A stretch of DNA of 64,000 nucleotides from NCBI RefSeq assembly GCF_005222485.1, contig NZ_CP029078.1, positions 4,367,501 through 4,431,500 of the forward strand, read 5' to 3'. This stretch comes from Streptomyces griseoviridis. Its GTDB lineage: Bacteria > Actinomycetota > Actinomycetes > Streptomycetales > Streptomycetaceae. How positions within the stretch are numbered: the stretch's first letter is position 1; the number at the start of each line of letters is the position of its first letter. Below the pieces are notes generated by a model, which was not told the DNA's origin, ran no database searches, and was given only the letters and a program-made list of their open reading frames with translations. Positions 33,269-44,877 of the stretch are shown here, piece after piece. Position numbers and translations under genes: made by a program.

Positions 33269-33400
33269 GTCCCCAGCGATTCCCCAGGGACGCTCGTGAC
33301 ATGCGTCACAGGATGGCTCGAAATCAACCCGTGCCCCACCCGCACTCGCACTCGCACCCGCGCCCCGGATGCCTGGGCCGCACACCGGGGCCGGACGCAC

Positions 33401-33433
33401 CGGGGCCCGTACGACATCGTCGTACGGGCCCCG
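33401..33433 (-). terminator. terminator of the DEAD-box helicase gene
   Basis: A perfect 15-base stem, with arms starting CGGGGCCCGTACGAC (33401-33415) and GTCGTACGGGCCCCG (33419-33433), encloses the loop ATC. It lies 20 bases beyond the helicase stop codon. Confidence 0.85.
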
Positions 33434-33453
33434 GAAGGTCACTTCACCCGGCG

Positions 33454-35676
<2,223 letters not shown>

Positions 35677-36018
35677 GCGTATGCGAAACCTTCCGGAGTC
35701 TCGTCGGCACGCGCCCGTCAACTCCGTGATTCGCTCTACGACCGCCTCTATGCGGTCCGCCACGGCAAAGGAGAGTACGCGCCACACGGCGCGCTCTGCG
35801 TTGGCGCCGGGCAAATGGGATCAAACGATCTACCACCATACGCACCCACCCACCCCGAAGGCAAACCGACGGCATCACCACAGGCCAGAGGGGGTACGCA
35901 AGGGCCCGTCCCGCCTCCCGGGCGACCCCTCGGACGGACCCCGGCCCCACCCCACCGGCGGCCCGTCGGGCGGACCCCGGTTCCCACCCCACCGCGACCC
36001 CGCCCGGACGCAGGCCCC
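35677..36018 (-). promoter_or_regulatory. upstream region of the helicase gene
   Basis: A 342-base gap between the lipoprotein gene (whose stop is at 36019) and the helicase start. GCGCGCC/GGCGCGC forms a dyad near 35780-35805. An AT-richer patch around 35818-35850 (TTTGATCCCATTTG on the reverse strand) is the best promoter candidate. If so, the helicase mRNA has a leader of over 100 bases, as seen for cold-induced helicases elsewhere. No gene seen. Confidence 0.4.
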
Positions 36019-36537
36019 CTACACCGGTGACCCCGCCTCGGGCGCCGGCTCCCGCTGCACCAGCTGCGGTCCCGGCTCCTCGTGCGCCGACGACGACGGC
36101 TCCGCGACCGTCGGCGACGGATCGCCCGACGGCGGCTGGACCGGCGGGGTCGGCGGCTGTTCGACGGTCCTGGTCGGCGTCGGCTCCGCGGTCCGCGTCG
36201 GGGTGGGGCGCGCCGTCTGCCCCGGCTTCCCCGGCTCGGGCGCCGACTCGCTCGCGCCGTCCGACGGCGAGGTCGACGGGGACGCCGACCCCGTGCCGTC
36301 CGCGCCCTCGCCCGCGTGCTCCCCGTGCCCGCGCTTGCCGTCCCCCGCCCCGCCGTGCCCCGAGCCCCAGGCGGAGCCCGCCGCACCGCCGTCCGACGCC
36401 GCGCCGCCCGGCAGACCGGCGGAGTGCGACGGCTTCGCGCCGCCTCCGCCGCCGTCACTCACGCTCATGCATCCTGCGGCTGCGGCGACGACCACGACCG
36501 TGGCGGCCAGACGGAGAGAAACGTTCTTGGGGCGCAC
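36019..36537 (-). CDS. Pro/Ser/Gly-rich lipoprotein, unknown
   Basis: A 172-residue exported protein. The signal peptide RPKNVSLRLAATVVVVAAAAG precedes a lipobox Cys (AAGC) at about residue 22. The rest is low-complexity: Gly-rich, then PTPTRTAEPTPTRTVEQPPTPP, giving a surface stalk with no fold. GGAGG lies eight bases before GTG 36537. It runs in the same direction as the zincin gene at 36622-36972. Function unknown. Confidence 0.7.
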   Translation of the reverse strand: MRPKNVSLRLAATVVVVAAAAGCMSVSDGGGGGAKPSHSAGLPGGAASDGGAAGSAWGSGHGGAGDGKRGHGEHAGEGADGTGSASPSTSPSDGASESAPEPGKPGQTARPTPTRTAEPTPTRTVEQPPTPPVQPPSGDPSPTVAEPSSSAHEEPGPQLVQREPAPEAGSPV

Positions 36538-36621
36538 GGGAGCAACCTCCGAGGCGGGGAGAGGAGTTGCCCTGCCCAACTCCCGCCGCCCCGAAGAGGA
36601 CACGCGCCCCGCACGCGAGGC

Positions 36622-36972
36622 TCAGCCGTAGCCGAGGGCGTGCAGCCTGGCGTCGTCGATCCCGAAGTGGTGCGCGATCTCGTGGACGACGGTGATCTCG
36701 GTCTCCGCGACGACCTCCTCGCGCGTCGCGCACATGCGCAGCGTCGGCCCCCTGAACACCGTGATCCGGTCAGGCAGCACCCCCGCGTACCACTCGCCCC
36801 GGTCGGTCAGCGGCGTCCCCTCGTAGAGCCCGAGCAGCTCGGGGTCGTCGGCGGGCGGTTCGTCCTCGACGAACACCGCGACGTTGTCCATCAGCCGCGT
36901 CAGCTCGGCCGGAATCCGGTCGAGCGACTCGGCCACCAGTTCCTCGAACTCCTCACGCGTCATCTCCAGCAC
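36622..36972 (-). CDS. small zincin-like metallopeptidase
   Basis: A 116-residue protein of the MMP-like/Zincin_1 family. The zinc-binding signature HEIAHHFGIDDARLH lies at the C-terminus (HExxHxxG-like, with a third ligand D or H). The conserved N-terminus MTREEFEELVAE and DNVAVFVEDEP are present. GTG 36972 is chosen because homologues begin LEMTREEF. A GACAAT box (36979-36984, reverse strand) sits six bases upstream, suggesting a leaderless transcript; ATG 36963 is the alternative. Its physiological substrate is unknown. Confidence 0.85.
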   Translation of the reverse strand: MLEMTREEFEELVAESLDRIPAELTRLMDNVAVFVEDEPPADDPELLGLYEGTPLTDRGEWYAGVLPDRITVFRGPTLRMCATREEVVAETEITVVHEIAHHFGIDDARLHALGYG

Positions 36973-37188
36973 GCACCCATTGTCGGCCACGGGGGCGCGC
37001 GACGGGCGGGGGACGACGAGCCCGACGGCCCGGCGGATCGCCGGGGCGGCGGATCGACCCGGAGTTCCGGCGGGCCCCGCGCCCGGTCGGGGCGGTGGAC
37101 GGGACCGCCGGTGTCCGTGCCGATCCCGGGGCGAGGTCCGGTGGGTGCTGGTCGCATAGGGGGGCGGGGGCATGGGCAGGCGGCACCA

Positions 37189-38886
37189 ATGGCTCGTGTC
37201 CCCGCCCGCATGTCCCGGATTCCCGGCGTCCGCAAGGTTTCCCGTCCCGGCCGCACCGCGCGGTCCGGCGGGGGCCGCAGGCCGCCGGGCGGTCTTCCGC
37301 GTCTCGAACTCGCCTCCCGGCCGCGGCCCTGGTCGCGCGCCCTGGGGCTGACCGTCGTCGTGCTGTCCGGTGCCTGGCTGGGGCTGCTGGCCGTCGGTGA
37401 CGTCCGGGTCCCGGTCGGGCCGATGGACACGACGATGACCCTGCGCCCGTCCCTCACCGGCGGCACGAAGATCAACGTGTCGCCGCTCGGCGCGCTCAGC
37501 CTCGACAGCCACCACGGCCCGGTCCGCCTCGACGTCAACGTCGACCAGCTCGACCCGGCCCGCTCCGCCGCGCTCGTCGACCACCCCGAGCGGCTCTCCG
37601 GGCTCCAGGACGAGGTGGCGCGGGACGTCGAGCACGGCACCCTCGACCTCGCCGTCCGCTCCGGAGTGGCGGTCGTCGCGGGCGCGACCGCGCTCGGGCT
37701 CGCCGTCTACCGCCGTCCGCGGACCGCGCTCACCGCGGGCGGCCTCGCGCTCACCCTGCTCACGGCGTCCGGGGCGTCGGCGTACGCGACCTGGAACCCG
37801 GAGTCGGTCCTCGAGCCGAAGTACTCGGGGCTGCTCTCCTCGGCGCCCTCACTGGTCGGCAACGCGCGCAGCATCGTCACCGAATTCGACGTGTACCAGA
37901 AGGAGTTGGCCCGTCTGGTGACGAACGTGACGAAGCTCTACGACGTCACCTCGACGCTCCCCGCCTACCGGCCCGACCCGACCACCCTGCGCGTCCTGCA
38001 CGTCTCCGACATCCACCTCAACCCGGCGAGCTGGAAGATCATCGCGTCGCTGGTCGACCAGTACAAGGTGAACGTGATCGTCGACTCGGGCGACACCATG
38101 GACCACGGGACGGCGGCCGAGAACGGCTTCCTCGACCCGATCGCCGACCTCGGCGCCCCCTACGTGTGGGTCAGGGGCAACCACGACTCGCGGGCCACCC
38201 AGCGCTATCTGGAGCGCATGAGGAACGTGCGGGTCCTGGACGACGGCCGGGCCGTCTCCGTCGCCGGGCTGCGCTTCGCGGGCATCGGCGACCCGCAGTT
38301 CACGCCCGACCGCTCCGAGGGCGCGGGCGCGGACGCCTCCGAGGAGATCGCGGGCGCCCGGCTGGCGTCGGCCCTGCGCGACCAGAGGGCGGCGGGCACC
38401 CCCGTCGACGTGGCGGTCGCGCACGAGCCGTCGGCCGCGCGGCTGGTGGACGGCGAGGTGCCGCTGGTGCTGGCCGGGCACATCCACCACGAGAAGACGG
38501 AGGTCATGCGGTACGGCACCCGGCTGCGCGTGGAGGGCTCCACCGGCGGCAGCGGACTGCGCGCGGTGGAGGGCACCCACCCCGACCCGATCGAGGCGTC
38601 GATCCTCTACTTCGACCGGGACAGCAAGCGGCTGCAGGCGTGGGACGAGATCAAGCTGGGGGGCCTCGGCCTGACGACGGCGGAGGTCAGCCGCCACCTC
38701 CCGAAGGAGAACCAGCCGGGCGCCGCCCCCGCCACGGGCACCCCGACCGCGTCGGCGTCGGCGTCGTCGTCATCGTCGCCGTCATCGGCGTCGGCGTCGT
38801 CATCGTCGCCGTCCGCGTCGGTCTCGGGCAGCCCCTCCGGGCCGGCCGGCGGCACCCGGTCGGCCCCGCGTCCGCCGTCCCCGTGA
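37189..38886 (+). CDS. membrane-anchored metallophosphoesterase
   Basis: A 565-residue protein. A membrane segment lies near residues 40-65 (ALGLTVVVLSGAWLGLLAVG) and further hydrophobic helices at about 160-205. A calcineurin-like phosphoesterase domain follows at about 265-500, with its metal-binding motifs DIHLNPA (D-x-H), DSGDTMDHG (GD), GNHDS (GNHD), AHEPSA and GHIHHEK (GHxH). The C-terminal 60 residues are a Ser/Ala tail. The catalytic part should face outside, with phosphodiester or phosphomonoester substrates. ATG 37189 has AGGCGG five to six bases upstream. Divergent from the zincin gene. Confidence 0.87.
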   Translation: MARVPARMSRIPGVRKVSRPGRTARSGGGRRPPGGLPRLELASRPRPWSRALGLTVVVLSGAWLGLLAVGDVRVPVGPMDTTMTLRPSLTGGTKINVSPLGALSLDSHHGPVRLDVNVDQLDPARSAALVDHPERLSGLQDEVARDVEHGTLDLAVRSGVAVVAGATALGLAVYRRPRTALTAGGLALTLLTASGASAYATWNPESVLEPKYSGLLSSAPSLVGNARSIVTEFDVYQKELARLVTNVTKLYDVTSTLPAYRPDPTTLRVLHVSDIHLNPASWKIIASLVDQYKVNVIVDSGDTMDHGTAAENGFLDPIADLGAPYVWVRGNHDSRATQRYLERMRNVRVLDDGRAVSVAGLRFAGIGDPQFTPDRSEGAGADASEEIAGARLASALRDQRAAGTPVDVAVAHEPSAARLVDGEVPLVLAGHIHHEKTEVMRYGTRLRVEGSTGGSGLRAVEGTHPDPIEASILYFDRDSKRLQAWDEIKLGGLGLTTAEVSRHLPKENQPGAAPATGTPTASASASSSSSPSSASASSSSPSASVSGSPSGPAGGTRSAPRPPSP

Positions 38887-38914
38887 ACCGTTTCTCCCCG
38901 TCCCCGGAAACCGT

Positions 38915-38944
38915 TTTGGCGATACCTCCCGGCATCCCATATGC
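38915..38944 (+). promoter_or_regulatory. promoter of the tRNA-Glu/Asp/Phe cluster
   Basis: TTGGCG at about 38915-38920, an 18-base spacer and TATGCT at about 38939-38944 precede the first tRNA by about 45 bases. Confidence 0.55.
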
Positions 38945-38989
38945 TTCTCACGTCCCCGAGGCGCCGCAAGGCGCCCAGGCGGGCCGATA

Positions 38990-39062
38990 GCCCTCATCGT
39001 CTAGCGGCCTAGGACGCCGCCCTTTCAAGGCGGTAGCACGGGTTCGAATCCCGTTGGGGGCA
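38990..39062 (+). tRNA. tRNA-Glu (UUC)
   Basis: A 73-base cloverleaf: acceptor GCCCTCA pairing with TGGGGGC, anticodon TTC in CTTTCAA, T-loop TTCGAAT, discriminator A. First of three tRNA genes in a row. Confidence 0.97.
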
Positions 39063-39098
39063 CGTAAGACCGTGTGCAACACTGTTGCGCGCACGCTT

Positions 39099-39173
39099 GG
39101 TCCTGTGGAGCAGTTTGGAGTGCTCGCCACCCTGTCAAGGTGGAGGCCGCGGGTTCAAATCCCGTCAGGACCG
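39099..39173 (+). tRNA. tRNA-Asp (GUC), copy 1
   Basis: A 75-base cloverleaf: acceptor GGTCCTG pairing with CAGGACC, anticodon GTC in CTGTCAA, T-loop TTCAAAT, discriminator G as expected for Asp. An identical copy lies at 44618-44692. Confidence 0.97.
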
Positions 39174-39196
39174 CTGAGGTTTCTTCGGAACCTCGT

Positions 39197-39270
39197 GGCT
39201 GGGTAGCTCAGTTGGTACGAGCGATCGCCTGAAAAGCGATAGGTCGCCGGTTCGACCCCGGCCCCAGCCA
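39197..39270 (+). tRNA. tRNA-Phe (GAA)
   Basis: A 74-base cloverleaf: acceptor GGCTGGG pairing with CCCAGCC, anticodon GAA in CTGAAAA, T-loop TTCGACC, discriminator A followed by an encoded CCA (39271-39273). Confidence 0.96.
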
Positions 39271-39277
39271 CCACCCT

Positions 39278-39309
39278 CTCAGGGCCCCGTTCTCGGACGG
39301 GGCCCTGAG
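39278..39309. terminator. bidirectional terminator, tRNA cluster / membrane protein gene
   Basis: Arms CTCAGGGCCCCGT (39278-39290) and ACGGGGCCCTGAG (39297-39309) enclose a 6-base loop. It lies between the rightward tRNA-Phe and the leftward membrane protein gene ending at 39314, so it can serve both. Confidence 0.85.
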
Positions 39310-39313
39310 TCGT

Positions 39314-40399
39314 TCACACGGGTGCCGCGTGCAGCGGCCGGGTGCCGCGACCGCCCGGATGCCGGTGGCGCCAGAACCAGAACAGACCGCACGACAGCAG
39401 CGCCCAGGCGGCCAGCACCAGGAACGGGAACGCGTGCTGCGCCCCCTGGAAGTAGACCGCCGAGTGCTGCGCGTTGACCGAGGCGCCCGGCGGCAGCCAC
39501 TGACCGATCCGGCCGATCACCGTCGGCAGCAGCGGGGGCGCCACCGCGCCGCCCGACGCCGGGTTGCCGAGCAGCACCAGCAGGCCCCAGGTCGGGATCA
39601 TCGCCCAGCGGTGGAAGAACGTGTTGAACATCGTGAAGACCATGCCGCAGGTGAACATGGTCAGCGCGAGGATCAGCCAGGACTCGACGAACGGCAGATC
39701 GACCGCGCCGAGCCACCAGTCCGCGACCGCCGCCACCGCGAACCCGCCGAGCAGCGCGTAGGCGAGCGTGAAGGCGATCCGTTCGGCCGGGTTCAGGGCG
39801 CGCGCGTGCACGCTCAGCTGGATCGCCCCGACGAACCCGATGATCACGGCCGCGAGCGAGATGTAGAAGATCGTCAGGCCCCGCGGGTCCCCGCTCTGCA
39901 ACGGGTTGAGGTCCCTGACGGTGACCGGGATGCCGGTCGCCCTGCTGACCGCGGGCCCCGCCTCCGTGAACACCTGGGCGACGGTGAACCCGGACGCCCC
40001 CGAGACGTCGAGGCCGACCCGCGCGCCGCCGTCGCGCACGTCGAGGACCGCGTAGATCCGCTGCTGCTCGACGGCCTCATGGGCGGCCGCCGCCGAGTCG
40101 TAGGGCTTCAGGTCCAACTGGGCGTCGAGCGCCTTCTCCATCCCGGCGAGGAACTCCTTGCCGCGCGCGCTCTGGTACTGCCCGGTCACCCCGGTGGGGA
40201 TGTGGTGCGGGGTCGGGTTGGCCATGGAGTACGTGTACGCCGCCGCGAACAGCGCGGCAGCCGCCGCCAGGATGAACACGAGCACGGTCGCCGGCAGGAA
40301 GGGCGACCCGGTGAAGGAGGCCCAGCGCTCGGACGCGCTCGGCGGCCGGCCGTGCTCTCCGTGCCGGGACTGAGGGGTTCCCTCGGGCAAATGCGACAT
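39314..40399 (-). CDS. DUF3533-like / ABC-2-type membrane protein
   Basis: A 361-residue integral membrane protein. One N-terminal helix (PATVLVFILAAAAALFAAAYTYS) is followed by an extracytoplasmic domain of about 110 residues, then five to six C-terminal helices, the layout of YhgE/Pip and DUF3533 transporters. No ATPase partner is adjacent. TAGCGT at 40406-40411 (reverse strand) is six bases before ATG 40399 with no ribosome site, suggesting a leaderless mRNA. Divergent from hrpA. Function is likely export, unproven. Confidence 0.75.
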   Translation of the reverse strand: MSHLPEGTPQSRHGEHGRPPSASERWASFTGSPFLPATVLVFILAAAAALFAAAYTYSMANPTPHHIPTGVTGQYQSARGKEFLAGMEKALDAQLDLKPYDSAAAAHEAVEQQRIYAVLDVRDGGARVGLDVSGASGFTVAQVFTEAGPAVSRATGIPVTVRDLNPLQSGDPRGLTIFYISLAAVIIGFVGAIQLSVHARALNPAERIAFTLAYALLGGFAVAAVADWWLGAVDLPFVESWLILALTMFTCGMVFTMFNTFFHRWAMIPTWGLLVLLGNPASGGAVAPPLLPTVIGRIGQWLPPGASVNAQHSAVYFQGAQHAFPFLVLAAWALLSCGLFWFWRHRHPGGRGTRPLHAAPV

Positions 40400-40536
40400 A
40401 GCTGAACGCTAGGCCAGGAGGACCGCCCACACATCAGGACGAACGCCGCGCACCCCTCCCCCGCACCCGGGCCGCGCGGTCCGCCGGGCAAAAGCGTTCG
40501 CCATGGATTTCCCCGGGATGAGATCCTGGGACGCGT

Positions 40537-43500
40537 ATGTCTACGCACCCAGCCCCCGCCCTCGGCGCCCTCGCCCCCCGCCTGACCGAGCTGTCCCTGC
40601 GCGACGCGCACCGGCTCGGGCGCAGGCTCGAAGGCGCGCGCAAGATCCGCAAGCCCGAGGCGCGCGCCGCCGTGCTCGCCGAGATCGGGGCGGAGGTCGA
40701 GAAAGCCGAGGAGCGGATGGGCCGCAGGCGCGGCCGGGTGCCCGCCGTCAGCTATCCCGAGCAGCTGCCGGTCAGCCAGAAGAAGGACGTGATCGCCGAG
40801 GCGATCCGCGACCACCAGGTCGTGATCGTGGCCGGTGAGACCGGCTCGGGCAAGACCACCCAGATCCCGAAGATCTGCATGGAGCTGGGGCGCGGGGTCC
40901 GGGGCATGATCGGGCACACCCAGCCGCGCAGGATCGCCGCCCGCACCGTCGCCGAGCGGGTGGCCGAGGAGCTGGACACCCCGCTCGGGCAGGCCGTCGG
41001 CTGGAAGGTGCGGTTCACCGACCAGGTCGACCCGGACGCCACCTTCGTCAAGCTGATGACGGACGGCATCCTGCTCGCCGAGATCCAGACCGACCGCGAG
41101 CTGCGCGCCTACGACACGATCATCATCGACGAGGCCCACGAGCGGTCCCTGAACATCGACTTCCTGCTCGGCTACCTCGCCCAGCTGCTGCCCAGACGCC
41201 CCGACCTGAAGGTCGTCATCACCTCGGCGACGATCGACCCCGAGCGGTTCTCCCGGCACTTCGGCGAGGCCCCGATCATCGAGGTCAGCGGGCGGACGTA
41301 CCCGGTGGAGGTGCGCTACCGGCCGCTCCTGGAGGACGTCACCGAGGAGTCCGCGGACTCCGACCGGGACCAGATCACCGCGATCTGCGACGCCGTCGAG
41401 GAGCTCCAGGGCGAGGGGAAGGGCGACATCCTGGTCTTCCTCTCCGGGGAGCGGGAGATCCGCGACACCGCCGACGCGCTGGAGAAGAAGAAGTACCGGT
41501 TCACCGAGGTGCTGCCGCTGTACGCCCGGCTCTCGCACGCCGAGCAGCACCGGGTCTTCCAGCCGCACACCGGCCGCCGGATCGTGCTCGCGACGAACGT
41601 CGCCGAGACCTCCCTGACCGTCCCCGGCATCAAGTACGTCATCGACCCGGGCTTCGCCAGGATCAGCCGCTACAGCCACCGCACCAAGGTGCAGCGGCTG
41701 CCCATCGAGCCGGTCTCGCAGGCCAGCGCCAACCAGCGCAAGGGCCGCTGCGGCCGGACCAGCGACGGCATCTGCGTCCGGCTCTACAGCGAGGACGACT
41801 TCAACGCGCGCCCGGAGTTCACCGACGCCGAGATCCTGCGCACCAACCTCGCCTCCGTCATCCTCCAGATGACCGCGGCCGGCCTCGGCGACATCGAGAA
41901 GTTCCCCTTCATCGACCCGCCCGACCACCGCAACATCCGCGACGGCGTGCAGCTCCTCCAGGAGCTGGGGGCGCTCGACCCGGCGCAGCAGGACGTCCGC
42001 AAGCGGCTCACCGACACCGGCCGCAAGCTGGCCCAGCTGCCGGTCGACCCGCGCCTGGCCCGGATGGTCCTGGAGGCCGACCGCAACGGCTGCGCCCGTG
42101 AGGTCATGGTCATAGCCGCCGCGCTCTCCATCCAGGACCCGCGCGAGCGCCCCGCCGACAAGCAGGCCCAGGCCGACCAGCAGCACGCCCGCTTCAAGGA
42201 CGAGACGAGCGACTTCCTCGCCTACCTCAACCTGTGGCGGTACGTGCGCGAGCAGCAGCGCGAGCGGGGTTCGTCGTCGTTCCGGCGGATGTGCAAGCAG
42301 GAGTACCTGAACTTCCTGCGGATCCGCGAGTGGCAGGACATCTACACCCAGCTGCGCACGGTCGCCAAGCAGATGGACATCCGGGTCGAGGAGGCCGCCG
42401 AGAGCGACGCGCCCGCCGACCGCATCCATGTCTCGCTGCTCGCCGGTCTCCTCTCGCACATCGGCATGAAGGACGTGAAGGACGCCGGGGCGGAGAGCGG
42501 CAGGGGCTCGGGCAAGAACGAGTACCTGGGCGCCAGGAGCGCCAAGTTCGCGATCTTCCCCGGCTCCGCGCTGTTCAAGAAGCCGCCGCGGTTCGTGATG
42601 TCGGCGGAGCTGGTGGAGACCTCGCGGCTGTGGGCGCGGGTCAACGCGCGCATCGAGCCGGAGTGGGTGGAGCCGCTCGCCGGGCACCTGGTGAAGCGGA
42701 CGTACAGCGAACCGCACTGGGAGAAGGACCAGGCGGCCGTGGTGGCGTACGAGAAGGTCACGCTGTACGGCGTCCCGATCGTCGCCCAGCGGAAGGTGAA
42801 CTACGGCCGGATCGACCCCGAGGTCTCCCGCGAGCTGTTCATCCGCAACGCCCTGGTGGAGGGCGACTGGCGCACCCACCACAAGTTCTTCGCCGACAAC
42901 CGCAGGCTGCTGAGCGAGGTCGAGGAGCTGGAGCACCGGGCCAGGCGCCGGGACATCGTCGTGGACGACGAGACCCTCTACGACTTCTACGAGCAGCGGG
43001 TGCCCGAACACGTGGTGTCCGGCGCCCACTTCGACTCCTGGTGGAAGCACAAGCGGCAGGAGCAGCCGGAGTTCCTCGACTTCGAGCGGGCGATGCTGAT
43101 CCGTGAGTCGGCCGAGGCGGTCACCAAGGCCGACTATCCGGACTCCTGGCGGCAGGGGCAGCTGAAGTTCCGGGTGACGTACCAGTTCGAGCCGGGCGCG
43201 GACGCCGACGGTGTGACCGTGCACGTGCCGCTCCAGGTCCTCAACCAGATCACCGACGAGGGCTTCGACTGGCAGATCCCGGGGCTGCGGGAGGAGGTCG
43301 TCACCGAGCTGATCCGCTCCCTGCCCAAGCCGATCCGCCGCAACTACGTGCCCGCGCCGAACTTCGCGAAGCGCTTCCTGGACAGCGCCGTGCCGCTCCA
43401 GGAGCCGCTGACGACGACCATGGCGCGGGAGCTGAAGCGGATGGTCGGGGTGCCTTTCGAGGCGGACGACTTCGACTGGGCGAAGGTCCCCGACCACCTG

Positions 43501-44523
43501 AAGATCACGTTCCGGATCGTCGACGAGCGGCGCCGGAAGCTGGCCGAGGACAAGGACCTGGAGGCGCTGCGGCTGCGGCTGCGGCCGAAGGCGCGGCAGG
43601 CGCTGTCCCAGGCGGCGGCCGCGACCGCCGAGCGCGAGGGCGGCGAGTCCCTGGAGCGCACAGGGCTCACGGACTGGACGATCGGCGCCCTCACCCGCGT
43701 CTTCGAGACCCGCAGGGCGGGACAGCCGGTGAAGGCGTACCCGGCGCTGGTCGACGACGGCGACACGGTCTCGGTGCGGCTGTTCGACACCGAGGCGGAG
43801 CAGGCCGAGGCGATGTGGCGGGGCACCCGCCGGCTGATCCTGCGCAACATCCCGGTCAATCCGGCGAAGTTCGCGTCCGAGAAGCTGACCAACGCGCAGA
43901 AGCTGGCGCTGTCGTCGAATCCGCACGGTTCGATCCAGGCGCTGTTCGACGACTGCGCGACGGCGGCGGCGGACCGGCTGATCGCGGACTTCGGGGGTCC
44001 CGCGTGGGACGAGGAGTCGTACCGGAAGCTGTTCGACAAGGTGCGCGCGGAGATCGTCGACGCGACCGTACGGACGGTCGGGCAGGTGCAGCAGGTGCTG
44101 GCCGCCTGGCAGGCCTGTGAGCGCCGTCTGAAGGGCGTACGGAGCCCCGCGCTGCTGGCCAACCTCCAGGACGTGCGCGGGCAGTTGGACGGCCTGGTGC
44201 GGCCGGGCTTCGTGACGGCTGCCGGGCTGCGGCGGCTGCCCGACCTGATGCGCTACCTGGTGGCGGTGGACCGGCGGCTGCAGCAGATGCCGACCAACGT
44301 CCAGCGGGACACCACCCGCATGGAGAAGGTGCGGGAGATGCGCGACGAGTACGCGTGGCTGCTCGAACAGCTGCCGCGGGGCCGTCCGGTGCCGTCCGCG
44401 GTGACGGACGTCCGCTGGATGATCGAGGAGCTGCGGGTCAGCTACTTCGCGCACGCGCTGGGCACCGCGTACCCGGTCTCGGACAAGCGGATCGTGAAGG
44501 CGATCGACGCCCTCGCCCCGTGA
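40537..44523 (+). CDS. hrpA: ATP-dependent RNA helicase HrpA
   Basis: A 1328-residue DEAH-box helicase, close to full length for the family. Walker A GETGSGKT lies at residues 100-107, DEAH at 198-201, SAT (ITSATID) near 229 and QRKGRCGR motif VI at 400-407. The helicase-associated and OB-fold parts follow, and the C-terminal half is the DUF3418 region typical of HrpA. In E. coli HrpA helps rescue stalled ribosomes and process mRNA. The upstream GGGA is weak. ATG 40537 fits the conserved start. Transcribed alone, followed by a tRNA-Asp gene. Confidence 0.95.
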   Translation: MSTHPAPALGALAPRLTELSLRDAHRLGRRLEGARKIRKPEARAAVLAEIGAEVEKAEERMGRRRGRVPAVSYPEQLPVSQKKDVIAEAIRDHQVVIVAGETGSGKTTQIPKICMELGRGVRGMIGHTQPRRIAARTVAERVAEELDTPLGQAVGWKVRFTDQVDPDATFVKLMTDGILLAEIQTDRELRAYDTIIIDEAHERSLNIDFLLGYLAQLLPRRPDLKVVITSATIDPERFSRHFGEAPIIEVSGRTYPVEVRYRPLLEDVTEESADSDRDQITAICDAVEELQGEGKGDILVFLSGEREIRDTADALEKKKYRFTEVLPLYARLSHAEQHRVFQPHTGRRIVLATNVAETSLTVPGIKYVIDPGFARISRYSHRTKVQRLPIEPVSQASANQRKGRCGRTSDGICVRLYSEDDFNARPEFTDAEILRTNLASVILQMTAAGLGDIEKFPFIDPPDHRNIRDGVQLLQELGALDPAQQDVRKRLTDTGRKLAQLPVDPRLARMVLEADRNGCAREVMVIAAALSIQDPRERPADKQAQADQQHARFKDETSDFLAYLNLWRYVREQQRERGSSSFRRMCKQEYLNFLRIREWQDIYTQLRTVAKQMDIRVEEAAESDAPADRIHVSLLAGLLSHIGMKDVKDAGAESGRGSGKNEYLGARSAKFAIFPGSALFKKPPRFVMSAELVETSRLWARVNARIEPEWVEPLAGHLVKRTYSEPHWEKDQAAVVAYEKVTLYGVPIVAQRKVNYGRIDPEVSRELFIRNALVEGDWRTHHKFFADNRRLLSEVEELEHRARRRDIVVDDETLYDFYEQRVPEHVVSGAHFDSWWKHKRQEQPEFLDFERAMLIRESAEAVTKADYPDSWRQGQLKFRVTYQFEPGADADGVTVHVPLQVLNQITDEGFDWQIPGLREEVVTELIRSLPKPIRRNYVPAPNFAKRFLDSAVPLQEPLTTTMARELKRMVGVPFEADDFDWAKVPDHLKITFRIVDERRRKLAEDKDLEALRLRLRPKARQALSQAAAATAEREGGESLERTGLTDWTIGALTRVFETRRAGQPVKAYPALVDDGDTVSVRLFDTEAEQAEAMWRGTRRLILRNIPVNPAKFASEKLTNAQKLALSSNPHGSIQALFDDCATAAADRLIADFGGPAWDEESYRKLFDKVRAEIVDATVRTVGQVQQVLAAWQACERRLKGVRSPALLANLQDVRGQLDGLVRPGFVTAAGLRRLPDLMRYLVAVDRRLQQMPTNVQRDTTRMEKVREMRDEYAWLLEQLPRGRPVPSAVTDVRWMIEELRVSYFAHALGTAYPVSDKRIVKAIDALAP

Positions 44524-44546
44524 CCGGCCGCCCACCCTGGGTGAGT

Positions 44547-44576
44547 TTTACCAGGAGGCGCAGGCTCCTGTAGAGT
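44547..44576 (+). promoter_or_regulatory. promoter of the second tRNA-Asp gene
   Basis: TTTACC (44547-44552), an 18-base spacer and TAGAGT (44571-44576) lie about 40 bases before the tRNA. The spacer contains AGGAG...CTCCT, a small dyad. Confidence 0.6.
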
Positions 44577-44617
44577 CCTGTCTCGCAGCGCAACGCACGA
44601 ATCGCACTGCGAAACCT

Positions 44618-44692
44618 GGTCCTGTGGAGCAGTTTGGAGTGCTCGCCACCCTGTCAAGGTGGAGGCCGCGGGTTCAAATCCCGTCAGGACCG
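44618..44692 (+). tRNA. tRNA-Asp (GUC), copy 2
   Basis: Base-for-base identical to the tRNA-Asp at 39099-39173 across all 75 positions, with its own promoter and terminator. Confidence 0.97.
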
Positions 44693-44700
44693 CAGTAAAG

Positions 44701-44729
44701 AGAGAGCCCGGACATCGTCCGGGCTCTCT
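44701..44729 (+). terminator. terminator after tRNA-Asp
   Basis: A perfect 13-base stem, AGAGAGCCCGGAC (44701-44713) and GTCCGGGCTCTCT (44717-44729), with the loop ATC. Confidence 0.9.
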
Positions 44730-44877
44730 CGCGTTGTCCGCGCGCGCCTCGGCCGCCGGATTCCCGTCCGTCGGGGGCCCGTTCACCGGAGTGCCGCCCT
44801 CCGTCCTTGACGGTGCCCGGGTCCGCCGGTAACCAGATGTCAGGACCCGTCGCGGGCGCGGGTGCTGGAGGTGGCGC

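Noticed and set aside
40186..44535. 1449-residue frame antisense to hrpA
   Set aside because: A shadow of the helicase gene; composition rich in Leu, Gly, Arg and Asp without any domain.
39099..44692. Duplicated tRNA-Asp as flanks of an inserted element
   Set aside because: The two identical tRNA-Asp genes bracket core genes such as hrpA; each has its own promoter and context, so this is an ordinary gene duplication.
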